Of a stretch of DNA of 64,000 bases, positions 51,801-61,952 are shown in pieces. The notes beneath the pieces were generated by a model, which did not search any database, was not told the origin of the DNA, and worked only from the letters and a program-made list of their open reading frames with translations. The stretch's first letter is position 1; each line of letters opens with the position of its first letter. The DNA is taken from the NCBI GenBank assembly GCA_016858145.1, contig JAEHOE010000066.1, positions 1 to 64,000 of the forward strand, given 5' to 3'. This DNA is from Edaphochlamys debaryana (Eukaryota; Chlorophyta; Chlorophyceae; Chlamydomonadales). Both the position numbers and the translations under genes were made by a program.

Positions 51801-54800
51801 AGGAAGAGGAGGTCCCGGCTGGCGGCAAAGGCGGCGGCGAAGACGGAGCCAGAGGTGGAGGAGGTCCCGCCTGCCGCACCGCCGGATGAAGCTGCGCAGT
51901 CGGGTGCGTGCGAGCGCGCGGGGGGGCGGGGGGAGCCGAGGGGGGAGCTTCAGTGCAGGCCCGCACGACCGCTCACTCTGAAGCAAAGCCACAGCAACCC
52001 GTCTCCAGAAGATTGCGAGCGTGCTAGGAGCGCTGCCACAAGGGCTGGTCCCCCCGCCCTGCGTGCTTGCGCCCGCCCTGGGCTGGTGTACATGCGCAGG
52101 GTTGATGTGGGTCGCGTGTTGCCGCTTGCGGAGAAGTCAGGAGAGCGAGCTGATGTGGGTCGGGCGATCTGGGTCGGGCCCCGACCCAGATGGCGAGATA
52201 TTGGCCGCTGGGTGCGGACAGGGTCTTCCCGGCTTTGGGGAGGGGCCGGGGGGGTGGAGCCCATGCCCTCGACCTGATGTGGGTCGGCTACGCACTACGC
52301 CATACACATGGGTAGGGCTTACCTTCTGACCACAGAGCCACCACAGAGCCCCCTTCCCCCCCGCGCCCGCGTCCTGCCGTACGGCACCGTTCATGCACCG
52401 TGGTACTCACACGGCGGGCCCACGGCGACGCGGTACTGCTTGACGTCGATGCGGTCCGCCGCCACGTCGGTCAGCGCTATGAGCGTTACGCCCCCCTGCG
52501 CGCTGCTGATGGCCAAGCGGCGGCAGTCCAGGGGGTCCACCTCCAGCCCGTGCCACACGTCAGGCGAGGCGAGCTCGCGGCGCCACAGGAGAGCTCCGCC
52601 TGCACGGGAGGGGGGCAGGTTGCGAGAAGCAGGGTAAGAGGCAAGAGGCGGGGTTGTGAGCTCGAGCACTACCAGTGCATTCAAGCTTTGACGTGACGTG
52701 GCTGTGTATGTGTGCTGGCGGGAGGGATTTTATCAAGAACGCGAACTACCAGCCAGCAGGAGGGCGGGAGGAAGGGCCGCATCCTAACTTGCAGTCGCAA
52801 GCGACCGGCCGTCAGCAGTTTCAGGTATTTGAGCTCGCTGCCTATCGTGCTGTGCAGGCGTGCATTTGTGCCGGCGTAGGTTACCGACCTGACATGTGCG
52901 AAATTGCGGCACATGCGGCATGTCAGGGAGTTGCAGGCCCGCCCGCCTGGGCCGCAGCGACCTGCCACCCACTGTCTCCTCAACACGCTGCATCTCCTCG
53001 ACATAAAAGCAGGCCCCGCGCTGGCCGCGTGTACGGCGAGTACGGCCCTTACCGACCGCGGAGTCTCATAAAATGCTCCGCAACGCCTCCGAAGCGGTAT
53101 ACAGACGCTCAGCCAAATATATATCTCACACACGCGTAGGTTGTGATCACAAGAAACATGGCGCAGCAGTTCAAGGAGGTGCGTAAGTCGTGCCCCACTT
53201 GCGCTTACAGCTGGCTCGACAAGTATGGCAAGAACGAGTGCCCTAAGTGCCTCGCTCCGCTAGCCGGCGGGGCTGCCGTGCCGAAGCGGGCGCCCGGGGA
53301 GGCGTCGACCTTCAAGTCCGCGGCGAGCGATGCCTGCGAGTCCCAGAGCGGCAACTGCCCTAAGGGTGGCAGCCACACCTGGAAGTTCGGCAAGTGCAGC
53401 AAGGTTCGGGTTCGGGCGCAGCAACCTCGCGACATGTGGCGATCCGCGAGGAAGCCGGCCTGCAAGTTGCGGGACGCGTGCACCAGGGGCATGCATCTCA
53501 TGCGTATATAGGCTGGCGTCCGCGACCGTGAGACAACCACGCTAGCGCCCGTTCCCAGCGACCGGGCTTGCATGTCGGCTGGCTTTCCGACCTGACGTCG
53601 GCAGACACCCTATCAACCGAGCGCTGACACAAATTCCTTATCCTGCCCTTGCAGCAAGTGCGGCGTTGGTGAGGGCTACGGCAAGACCGAGAAGGTCTCG
53701 TCTGGCTCCAGCCAGAAGCACGGCCTCTGCACCGACGGCCAAAAGCACGCGTTCAAGGTAAGCCAGATGGCCTACACCCATAGACAGCACCTGCACTTGC
53801 TAACCTCCAAAACTAGCCTCGCGAGGATGCACATGTCGACTGAACTCCCGACACCCCCGCCCGCCGTTCGCAGTTCGGCAAGTGCGGCAAGTGCGGCAAG
53901 GCCGAGTTCTAAACTACATACTCAGCTCAGGAAGGCACCGGAGGAGGACGCCCAGCAGGTTTCTCCTCCGTGAAAGGAAGCTCTAAGCTGTCCGAACCAA
54001 GCGACCGAGCGCGCGTGATGTGTGTACATAAATATGAGCTTCTTCCTCTCGCGTTGTCGGTGCCGCCCTGAGTGCGCGCGCTTCTTTGATAAGAGCATGT
54101 GTGCCAGTGAACAGCTGGCACCGGGAGGAGGTCCCGCTCGAGCGGGGACACTTACTAGACATAATTGTGCCTGGTGGGGTACCAGTGAGCTCGTGCTCGT
54201 GTCCGCTAAGGTGTTTTGACCAACCAGTCGGCGGGGAGCGGGCGACAGACCGTGCCTATACACTGCACGGTGCCCCTCCCGGAAAGGCTTGGAGGGGCTG
54301 TGAATGCCCGCAATCGCAAGCTGCGATACGTGTAACCATTCTTTTGACTAGTGACTCTCCCCGAGCCCCCGCAATATGTGTGCGGTGAACGTCGGGCCAT
54401 CCGAGCGACAGATGAAGGCAGCTTGCGCAGGACAGCCGTGACGCAACTCGCCACAGTTGCCGCCAGTAACTAGGTGCTACGAGGGAAGCCCCCACTACGG
54501 GACCAGCAAGCACGCGCTTAAGGCTTCAGGAAGTCCAGCCGCCTTTCCACACAGGTCCCACCGCATCCTCTGGCCCCGCCCCTCGAGGCTATACATGCCC
54601 TCGACGCTCCATCCCGCCCCAAGTAGAGTCACGGGACGCGCAGACGGCACTGCACCCCCGCACACTCACCCCTGGTGTCCCACAGCAGCAGCGTCCCGGG
54701 CGACACGAGGATGGCCAGGGCCGTGGGCGAGGACAGCACCCAGGCCAGGCCCGCAATGCTGCCGGCCCCGCTGCCTCCGTGAGCGGAGGCGTCCGAGCCC

Positions 54801-57018
54801 CCGCCGCCCAGCGTCACCGCGGCTGCGGCGGCCCCGGCGGCGGCAGCAAGCGGTCCGCTGGTGCGGCCCACGGCGCCGCCACGGATGTGCTCCCGCACGT
54901 TGACATGGTCCTTGGGGGGTGAGGGTGGAGGGCACGGGGCAAGGGGCCAGGAGGAAAAGGTCTGGGGTCACCGCTAGGGAGGCAGCGAGGCAGCGGACCA
55001 GCGAGGACGGCGAGGACAGTCGGGTGAGCGGGTGGGCTGTGTCGCGCCTGCACAGCCCGCAATGCCACCAAGAGCTTCAAGGCTATACGCACTTGTTATG
55101 GCACGCCTCGTGCACAGGGGGTGTAGAGCCAAAGACCTGCGCACAGACCCAAACCTGGTGTCGCCTCCCGGTGCAGATGCCCCGCATCGCCACGCCCTCC
55201 CCCAAATCCCCCTCGCCACCCTGCCCAGGATCGCACACGGGAGGTCACAACCCGCGCCACCGCACTGCACCGCGACCCCTGACCCCCGCCACCCCTTTTC
55301 GCGGCCACGGTGCCACCCACGCGCTCGCCCCTCCCTCTTCCCTGCCCCTGGCCTCGCCGACCCTCCGCTCCAGACCACCTCCTTGTCCGGCTCCCCCCTC
55401 AAGCCCTGGCCCCACATTGTATGGCCTCCAGTGCTCACCCTACGTCCCCCCCACACAAACCACCCCCACTCCCACCCCCGCTACTTGCTGCCCACCTCCA
55501 GGCGGCTGACGATGGCCCCCGACGCAGACCACACGACCACCCCGCCGTCAGAGTCGCCCGAGGCAAGCCTGGGGGAGCAAGTGTGCGGCAAGGGGGGAAT
55601 GACCGGGTTGGGGATAGAAGACATCAACGAAGAGTAGGTGGGTTGGGGACTCGGGCGGAGGGCGGAGGGCGGGGGCAGGTAGCGGACCCTCCGGCCGCAC
55701 TGCATGTGCCGCTGCCACGTATGAGCGCATGCATGCACGAACTGCAATCACACCATCCTGGCTTCCGCAGTGCATAGTCCCCAGCCCAAAACCTGACGTA
55801 ACAGCCAACCGCCCGCCGATGTCTCTAGTCAGCTGCGCAAATGATCACCCAAAACCCGAGCTTTGTACCCTTGCATGCCCATCCACCGCAGGCACCGCCG
55901 TCGATCCAACCCCAACCCCCCACGCCCACACTTATCGACCCGGCGCCCCTCCCCCGAGCAAGCAGGCGCTTCTGGTCCTGGGCTGCAACCCGGCCCTCGC
56001 CCGCCCCTCTCAAGACACATGTCCCACCGCAGCACCGCAAGCACAAGCCGGCTCGCCGTCCGGCCACCTCGTCCCAGAACTCCATCCCGTGACTGCGTAC
56101 GGCCCTCGCCATTTCTACGAGTCAAGGGGCCATGCTCGCTGCACCCCCGCCGCCGTTGTCCTCCAGCCCAAGCCCCTGCCCACCTGAGGTGGCTGCTGTG
56201 GCTCTTGAGGTCCCGCGAGTGGCAGTCGGGGCTCCTGCGGGCGCCGGAGCGGGCAGGCGGGGTTGGCGGGCGTGGGGAGAAGAAGAGTTGTCAGTGGTGG
56301 TTCACGGTCGGGCGGGACTGAAGGTGCCAAAGGTGCGGAAGGGAAAGGATTCGAGCCCCGGCAACGCCCGTATGCCCGGCATTGCGGCACTGGAGGGTTG
56401 CCCCCACCAGCCGCATACAGTCCTCCGGCTCCGAGAGTGTGTGCTGCCATGCCCCGGGCTTGCCGCAGCTGACACCGCCACCGGGCCCCTGGCCCTGGCG
56501 ATTCGGGGCAGACCCGGCGAATCCCGGCTGGGCGAGCAGCATGCGGCTTGGACATCCACGGAACCCCCTAGCGCGCTGCCATATGCTCTTCCGGCCCCCT
56601 GAGGCTGCCACTGTGCCTTGACAGGCCCAGGCTCCTTCGCAGGCCCGTTGCCGCCGCTTCCGGCACCTACCCCGCCACCCCCGCTCCACTGGCACGCCCC
56701 AACGTCCCCCCTTCAAACACGCAAGGCCTTCAGCCCCACCCACCACTTGACGGCCGTCACCGTGTGGTTGCGGTGCCCGCCTTGCAGGAGACACGCGAGC
56801 TGCAAGCCATGCACCTGTCGGCAGGCGGGGCGATGCTTGCTCGGAACAGTTCGCGTATGGCCGAAGCTGCGGCCCCATATTGAGCTCCTCACATCAACGA
56901 TAGCGACGGAGGAGCCCACGCCATACGCGAAGAGCTGAGCCTCGAGCAAGTCCGCTGCACCGCGGTTCGCCCGTGTGCACGGACACGGAAGCACTCCCAC
57001 GACCTCTGGTGCAGACAT
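39880..57018 (-). CDS. WDR11: WDR11 homologue (WD40 beta-propeller plus helical C-terminal half)
   Basis: I traced 34 exons with unbroken phase: 57018-56893, 56814-56744, 56234-56184, 55568-55496, 54910-54670, 52599-52411, 51891-51789, 51600-51404, 51260-51094, 50618-50229, 50047-49942, 49640-49561, 49450-49404, 49130-48990, 48382-48193, 48063-47871, 47629-47232, 47033-46852, 46674-46391, 46255-46093, 45693-45087, 44778-44507, 44204-44132, 43887-43795, 43614-43540, 43330-43142, 42968-42912, 42739-42677, 42247-42159, 42037-41967, 41768-41674, 41261-41154, 40875-40627 and 40440-39880 (5,994 nt, about 1,997 residues). WDR11 acts at the trans-Golgi network in capture of endosome-derived vesicles and affects cilia in animals. 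Matches to plant and animal WDR11 include [97 protein letters not shown] and ALQRWSDHV. The excess over the usual 1,200-1,350 residues is Gly/Ala/Pro-rich inserts (exons 10, 17, 19, 21, 22, 26, 34). The donor of exon 14 is uncertain (GC at 48,989, or GT giving 48,972). Confidence 0.9.
43921..44104. repeat. Foldback element holding a duplicated WDR11 exon piece
   Basis: The arms 43,921-43,949 and 44,074-44,104 are inverted copies (AAGCGTGTG...GACGCGTCAGG) differing by one AC dinucleotide. Between them, 43,973-44,006 repeats 34 bases of WDR11 exon 24 (43,853-43,886), with an acceptor-like CAG before it. The copied exon would read [20 protein letters not shown] and then stop. All of it lies in the intron between exons 23 and 24. 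A smaller inverted pair, GGGAAACCCA and TGGGTTTCCC, brackets the right arm (44,061-44,113). Confidence 0.88.
45781..46110. repeat. Minisatellite built from the 3' end of WDR11 exon 20
   Basis: GAGCTTGAGGCT(C/G) recurs at about 45,781, 45,834, 45,965 and 46,095. The last is the true end of exon 20; the others are copies followed by C-rich filler such as CCCCGACCCCCTCC. The copy at 45,965 keeps a complete GT donor on the WDR11 strand. Confidence 0.85.
48649..48976. repeat. 13-bp minisatellite in WDR11 intron 14
   Basis: About 25 uninterrupted copies of CCCCAAACCAC followed by GT or AA. The two unit types are interleaved irregularly, ending in a run of AA units. The array abuts the likely donor of WDR11 exon 14. 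Confidence 0.95.
53115..53124 (+). promoter_or_regulatory. TATA-like element of nested gene
   Basis: AAATATATAT lies 34-43 bases before the ATG at 53,158. It is the only AT-rich stretch of this kind in a GC-rich intron. Confidence 0.5.
53158..53912 (+). CDS. Small Cys-rich zinc-ribbon-like protein, nested in WDR11 intron 5
   Basis: Three exons: 53158-53403, 53659-53757 and 53874-53912, encoding 127 residues. I do not recognise a named family. The protein starts with a two-knuckle pattern, CPTC (residues 12-15) and CPKC (28-31). Then come two copies of a module with the shape C-x-x-G-x-x-H-x-(W/F)-K-F-G-K-C-x-[21 protein letters not shown], split by intron 1, and [18 protein letters not shown], split by intron 2 and followed by KAEF and the stop. 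Cys and His spacing suggests zinc binding. The protein is Lys-rich and has no signal peptide or membrane segment. For intron 1 the acceptor CAAG at 53,658 is chosen because CAG four bases earlier gives a premature stop. It lies antisense in the 2,070-bp intron 52,600-54,669 of WDR11, with its own TATA-like box and TGTAA signal. Function unknown. Confidence 0.88.
54331..54335 (+). terminator. TGTAA poly(A) signal of nested gene
   Basis: TGTAA, 419 bp past the stop codon and still inside the WDR11 intron, so the whole transcript can fit within that intron. Confidence 0.6.
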
Positions 57019-58037
57019 TGTGGCTACAACTATGCAGGTGCCATTGCCCTAGAGGCGAGTTGACACCCGAAACTGGACTGCAATGCGCGCGGGATCGAAA
57101 CAGAGAGCGAACAAAGGTTTGTGCGAGCTGTGCGACAGGCTATGTGGAGCGACAGTTGTTCACGAGCAACATGCCAGGTGGCGGGCTTCCCGCGTGCACC
57201 ATCCTGCACACGGTTTGATTCCCGCCCCTGGGCGCCCCCCTCCCCTCCTGCTCTCGGGGCCTCCCCTTGCAGAGTCCCAAGCTCACACGCCAGGCCTGGG
57301 CCGACTCATCCTCCATGATGGTCTCCCACCAATTGGTTCAAATACCTAGCGCCCAGGGCCCTGCAGGAGTGTCGCTAACCATCGCTAACCGTCCACAAGC
57401 TGAGCGGTGAACGGCGGTAAGCCCCCTTGCGGCCCCAGCAGTCAGTCCGTTATCGAAAGGAGTATATGCAGCAGGTGGTGGCATACCTGGCGCACTCAGG
57501 TGCAGAATGCCTTACAGGCCCCAGCGCGGTGCAGGGCAGGGGAGGCACTCAGCAGGTGGATGGTGCAGGCGGAAGGCAACGGGCACGGCCGCACAGGTCG
57601 GCGGAAGTTGGCTGCGGTATCCGTTTGTGCATTGATTGTGGGGCCTCCGGGCCTCCAGTCCGATAGATGGTCAGCAGCCGGGTTCGGGAGGGGGGAGTGG
57701 AGCAAGGTGTCAGGCAAGGGGTGCCGCATCCTGCATGCCGCTGGCCGCTGCGCTGGAGGACTGCGTGCCCAGGGTGCCCGCTGGACTGAGGACTGGCGAC
57801 TCGGGATGTAGCTCCGGCAGCGGTTCAGCAACGTGGCAAGATTGGCAACCCGGGGGGGTTACCATATCGGGGATAAGAGTCAGGCCATGCATAGTCGGCT
57901 GGCAGGGCGAGCCGTCTGCCTGAAGCGAGAGGGGAGTGCAGTTGCAGGTGATGGAGGAGGTGCTCTGTGTCGCAGCCGTTAGGGACACCAAGAACGGGCT
58001 GGGGGTGGCAAAGCTCGCAAACTCTGGTCTATTCAAG
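57019..58037. other. Spacer upstream of WDR11, no gene recognised
   Basis: It should contain the WDR11 promoter. No protein family or RNA gene is recognised. A GGTTTGATTCCCG string at about 57,213 resembles a tRNA B box, but no arms fold around it. Confidence 0.5.
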
Positions 58038-58342
58038 CCGGGCACGACTACGCCCCCGGCTAGCACCGGGCCCGCTGGAGTGAGTGGTCAATCGCCAACG
58101 CTGAGCATACCCCAGGAGCCCCAAGCGTTGACCCACAAACCTGCATGCACCATCTCGTTTGCCGTACCGCGGAATCTCCGCGGAGTGGAGACTAGGCTGC
58201 TGACACTCGCAGCCCGCGTTGCCTGTCACGCAACCCACGCAAAAATGGCCCTCCTCAGCAGCAGCCGCGTCCAGGTTAGACCCTAGCATGTTGCAACAGC
58301 ACTGGCGCCGCGCAAGACGCTGACGGCTGACCCCGACGCGCA
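58038..58342 (+). repeat. Duplicate of PSAF promoter, first exon and intron start
   Basis: Matches 60,487-60,784 with a few substitutions and small indels. It includes an ATG at 58,245 with the same ten codons ([10 protein letters not shown]) and the same GTTAG donor at 58,275. The downstream PSAF exons are not copied, so alone it is a dead fragment; spliced to 60,796 it would yield the normal precursor. Confidence 0.93.
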
Positions 58343-58856
58343 GTCAATCCCACGCATGCAGGCCGCTGGGTCCGGATGCATTGCGGCCCCAGCACTCCCC
58401 TCTTCCCGGGCCGAGCAACACAGGACACAGCTGACGGCCGCAGCAATGCAGAGGGCGCGCAGCCCGTAAGTGCCCCGGGCCACGGACTGGGCGCGCTCGC
58501 TTACCGTAGTCCGACCCCCTTTGCGCCCAAGTCGGGAGACCCCTCAGATTGGCAGCCGGTGGTGAGGACGAGGAGTGGTCTTGCAGACAGGTACCGCTTA
58601 CATGCCGCCCTGGCGGCCCAAGCACGGGCGGGGACACGGACGGGATTGGCCCGCGGTCGCGACGAAGGGGCTGGCCGGGGTGAGACACGCGCTGTCTTGA
58701 CACGGCATGGATTCTGCAGACTACCGCCGCGTCGCCGGACCTGGGGGGAAACGGGCGGGTAAACGGGTGGAGACACGGGGGTGTGACACGGGAGGGGAAT
58801 GGTCTATGGACGGTCGGGAACACTACCCTTTGGCGACTCCGCTCAGGCTCACCTTC
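58343..58856. other. Spacer between duplicated fragments
   Basis: Nothing recognised. The sequence after the copied PSAF intron start does not encode the PSAF transit peptide. Confidence 0.5.
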
Positions 58857-59067
58857 CAGCCCCAGCGCCGCTTCCTACCATGCGGAGCCACTTCTGTGCC
58901 TGCTCATGCCGGGCCCCACCTGCCGCAGCCCGCCCGGGCCTGCCGCTGGCCAGCCCTGCGCCTGGGTTGCAGGCCTCCAGTCGCAAGTCCTGCGGCTCTT
59001 GCTTGCTCCTGGGTGGTCCATGGGCGCGGTTGGAACCCTGCAGCCAAGGGCGTGACCGCGGGGGGCG
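58857..59067. repeat. Duplicated block, copy 1 (partner 60,091-60,305)
   Basis: About 0.21 kb sharing AGCGCCGCTTCCTACCATGC, GCCTGCCGCTGGCCAGCCC and TGGTCCATGGGCGCGGTTGG with the partner. No coding identity was found; it is part of the local duplication between WDR11 and PSAF. Confidence 0.92.
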
Positions 59068-59625
59068 GTGACTCAGTGACCCTCGTGCCGCCATCTCTGT
59101 TTGTTAGGGGGCAAACTGGGGGCAACCAGGCTTGCAGGCGGCGAGGCCGTGAGGATGGGCCGCCTCCCATCGTGTTCAGCGCGGCTGTATCAGCGAGAAC
59201 GGATCTCACATCGTAACCAGCAACCTTCATCATCGCGGGGTGGTGAGGAGGGGACTGCGACAGGGCCCTGGCATTTGTTGAGTACTGGAGGGTAGCGGGC
59301 AAGGGTATGAGCTTTGGGACGCAATAATGCGGACAACTTGGGCCCCTTGCCCTTATCCTTTGCTCACGCCTCCTTGCGCGTTGCTCTGCCTCTCCGCAAT
59401 CCCACAGCACCGGTGTGATTAGGGCGCCGACGCTTCTCTGGGGATTCTGGAGGATTGGAGCTATGGTTACCCCGACGTTTTCCGTGCCTCCTGTGCCCTC
59501 CCCATCCGGTGCGGCATAGCACCATGCGGCCGGATGTAGGCCCTGAAGCCAGCCCGAGTCCTCCCCGGACCCTTGCAGCTGCCCCGGTCGTGCCGGGATG
59601 CATCCCCCTCCCCTTCCAAATGCCG
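59068..59625. other. Spacer, no gene recognised
   Basis: No family, RNA gene or clear repeat was seen in this 0.56-kb stretch. Confidence 0.5.
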
Positions 59626-59778
59626 CTGGCACGCCCAAGCGCCTGCCATGCCCTCCACCAGGACCCAAGCCCTGCCACCACTTGCCGGCGGGTTACGATG
59701 CCGAGCTCGCGGGAGACACGCAGGCTGCAAGCCGCGCACTCGTTGGCAGGCCGGGGCATGGCTTGCGTCGGGACAATT
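59626..59778 (-). pseudogene. Decayed copy of WDR11 exon 2 and flanks
   Basis: Aligns with 56,689-56,850. On the minus strand the copied exon reads RGLQPACLPRARHRNPPASG where WDR11 has [20 protein letters not shown], and AAGTGGTGG at the donor is kept. No other WDR11 exon is attached. Confidence 0.8.
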
Positions 59779-60486
59779 GGCGGTGTATAGCAGGTGCTCC
59801 GGCCGGTCCGGGTTGCATGGCGTTGAGAAACGCCAGGATAACGCGTGTCCACATGCGCAGCGGGCGGGGCCCTGTGCCAGGCCGGCGTAGCTGCAGCCAG
59901 CCAACGGCCAGCCGTCCAGCGGTTGTTCGTGCCGGGGAGGAAAAGAGCAACCATGGCCAGCACACCAGCCTTCAGCAGATGTAGTGTGCCTGTGTGGGTT
60001 GGCACGCAGCATGTGCGGGCAGCTGCGGCGTCCCAGCGAACTTCAGCACCTCTACATTCAGCTCCCGTGAGGTCCCTAACACCCAGCGTCCCCAGCCTCA
60101 GCGCCGCTTCCTACCATGCGGAGCCCCTTCTGCGCCTGCTCATGCCGGGCCCCACCTGCCGCAGCCCGCCCGGGCCTGCCGCTGGCCAGCCCTGCGCCTG
60201 GGTGGCACGCCTCCAGCCGCAAGTGCTGCCGCCCTTGCTTGCTGCTGGGTGGTCCATGGGCGCGGTTGGAGCCTTCCAGCCAAGGGCGGGGCCGCGGGGG
60301 GCCGGCGGGGGGAACCGGAGCGACGGTTCGGCTGCCGCCGGCAAAAGGTGTCGGAGAGTCGACGTAGCGCTTTACGCGCCAATTCCGTGCACAAGCCGCA
60401 TGGTCTACGCTGTATGCGCGACACGATAGTCTTGTATTTGCGAAGCGTCGTGGCCTGGCCGAGAAATCAGTGATTCCGCGGTCAAA
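59779..60486. other. PSAF upstream region with duplicated block, copy 2
   Basis: Contains the partner (60,091-60,305) of the block at 58,857-59,067. No separate gene is recognised; distal PSAF promoter sequence may lie here. Confidence 0.55.
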
Positions 60487-60693
60487 CCGGGCACGACTAC
60501 GCCCCCGGCTAGCACCGGGCTCGCTGATGTGAGTGGTCGATCGCCAACGCAGAACACATCCCAGGAGCCCCAAGCGTTGACCCGCAAACCTGCATGCACC
60601 ATCTCGTTTGCCGTACCGCGGAATCTCCGCGGCGTGGGGACTTGGCGCGGGGCACTCGCAGCCCGCGTTGCCTGTCACGCAACCCACGCAAAA

Positions 60694-61952
60694 ATGGCCC
60701 TCCTCAGCAGCAGCCGCGTCCAGGTTAGACCCTAGCATGTTGCAACAGCACTGGCGCCGCGCAAGACGCTGACCCCGACGCGCAATCTCGCGCAGGCCTC
60801 CGCTCGTGCCCCGGCCTCCTCGCGCCGCAGCGTGCGCGTGGTGTGCCAGGCGCAGAAGCAGGATGTCGCCGCTCAGGTTGGCTCCGTGCTGGCCGCGACC
60901 ACGCTGGCTGCCGCCATGACCCTGGGCGCTCCCCAGCCTGCGCTTGCCGACATTGCCGGCCTCACCAAGTGCTCGGAGAGCAAGGCCTACGCCAAGACGG
61001 AGAAGAAGGAGCTGAAGGTGCTTGAGAAGCGCCTGAAGCAGGTAACGGGGGCAGAAGAACGCTACTATCGACGAGACTTGCACAGTGCCGAACGAGCTCT
61101 GTTTCTCGCGCGCAGTACGAGGAGGGCAGCGCCCCTTCGCTGGCCATCAAGGCCACCATGGAGCGCACCAAGAACCGGTTCGCTAACTACGCGAAGGCCG
61201 GTCTGCTGTGCGGCAATGACGGCCTGCCTCACCTCATCTCTGATCCCGGCCTGGCCCTGCGCTACGGCCACGCTGGCGAGTTCTTCGTAAGTCCTTCGCT
61301 CGGGGGTATATTGTGGAGCGGTTTTCAGGGGTTATGGTGCTCACCTCGCGGTTCCTTGCAGATCCCCACCTTCCTGTTCCTCTACGTGGCCGGCTACATC
61401 GGCTACGTGGGCCGCAACTACCTGAACGCCACCAAGGACATCCAGAAGGAGATCATCATCGATGTCCCCCTGGCTCTGCGCTGCGCCGGCCAGGGCGCTG
61501 GCTGGCCCCTGGCTGCCATTGAGGTGGGCCAGCCTACAGGGGGGGGTCTTCTCGTGGGACCTTACACAGCTGGAGCAAGGTTGTTGGTGGTGTTGTCTGG
61601 TTAGCATGCCGGGGTGATGCTTGCCTGTGCATCATGCAATGTACCCCCTTGCAACGGAACACGTGGACCTACTCCAGCCAGCACTTGAAGATCTGGCGCT
61701 CGCATCTGGAGCAGCAGCGGCCCTGGAGCTCTGGCGCTTTAAGGAGGCGGAGCAGCGGACCTATAGCCTGCCGGACTCAGCTTTTGCACCATCAGATATC
61801 ATGGCACGCAGTGGACACAGATCAGAACATTGTCTCGAACACTGCCCTTAACCCCCGCCCTCCCCCCAACCGTCTTGTCCTCCCACCTGCAGGAGCTGAA
61901 GAACGGCACCCTCACTGAGAAGCCGGAGAACATCACCATCAGCCCCCGCTAA
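60694..61952 (+). CDS. PSAF: Photosystem I subunit III (PsaF) precursor
   Basis: Five exons: 60694-60723, 60796-61041, 61116-61286, 61362-61523 and 61893-61952, all with GT-AG introns and matching phases, giving 222 residues. PsaF is the photosystem I subunit whose lumenal N-terminal helix-turn-helix docks plastocyanin or cytochrome c6. Residues 1-61 form a two-step targeting sequence: an Arg/Ser/Ala-rich stromal part ([12 protein letters not shown]) and a hydrophobic lumenal part ([16 protein letters not shown]) ending ALA before Asp62. The mature protein starts [16 protein letters not shown] and keeps the lysines known to matter for donor docking (mature Lys16, 23, 30). The core [20 protein letters not shown] and membrane segment [14 protein letters not shown] are intact, and the C-terminus ENITISPR is typical. 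It is slightly shorter than the C. reinhardtii protein as I recall it, in the loop before EIIIDVP. Exon 1 has a second copy 2.4 kb upstream. Identification is certain. Confidence 0.98.

Noticed and set aside
57205..57235. tRNA B-box-like GGTTTGATTCCCG
   Set aside because: No acceptor, D or anticodon arm can be folded from the flanking sequence.
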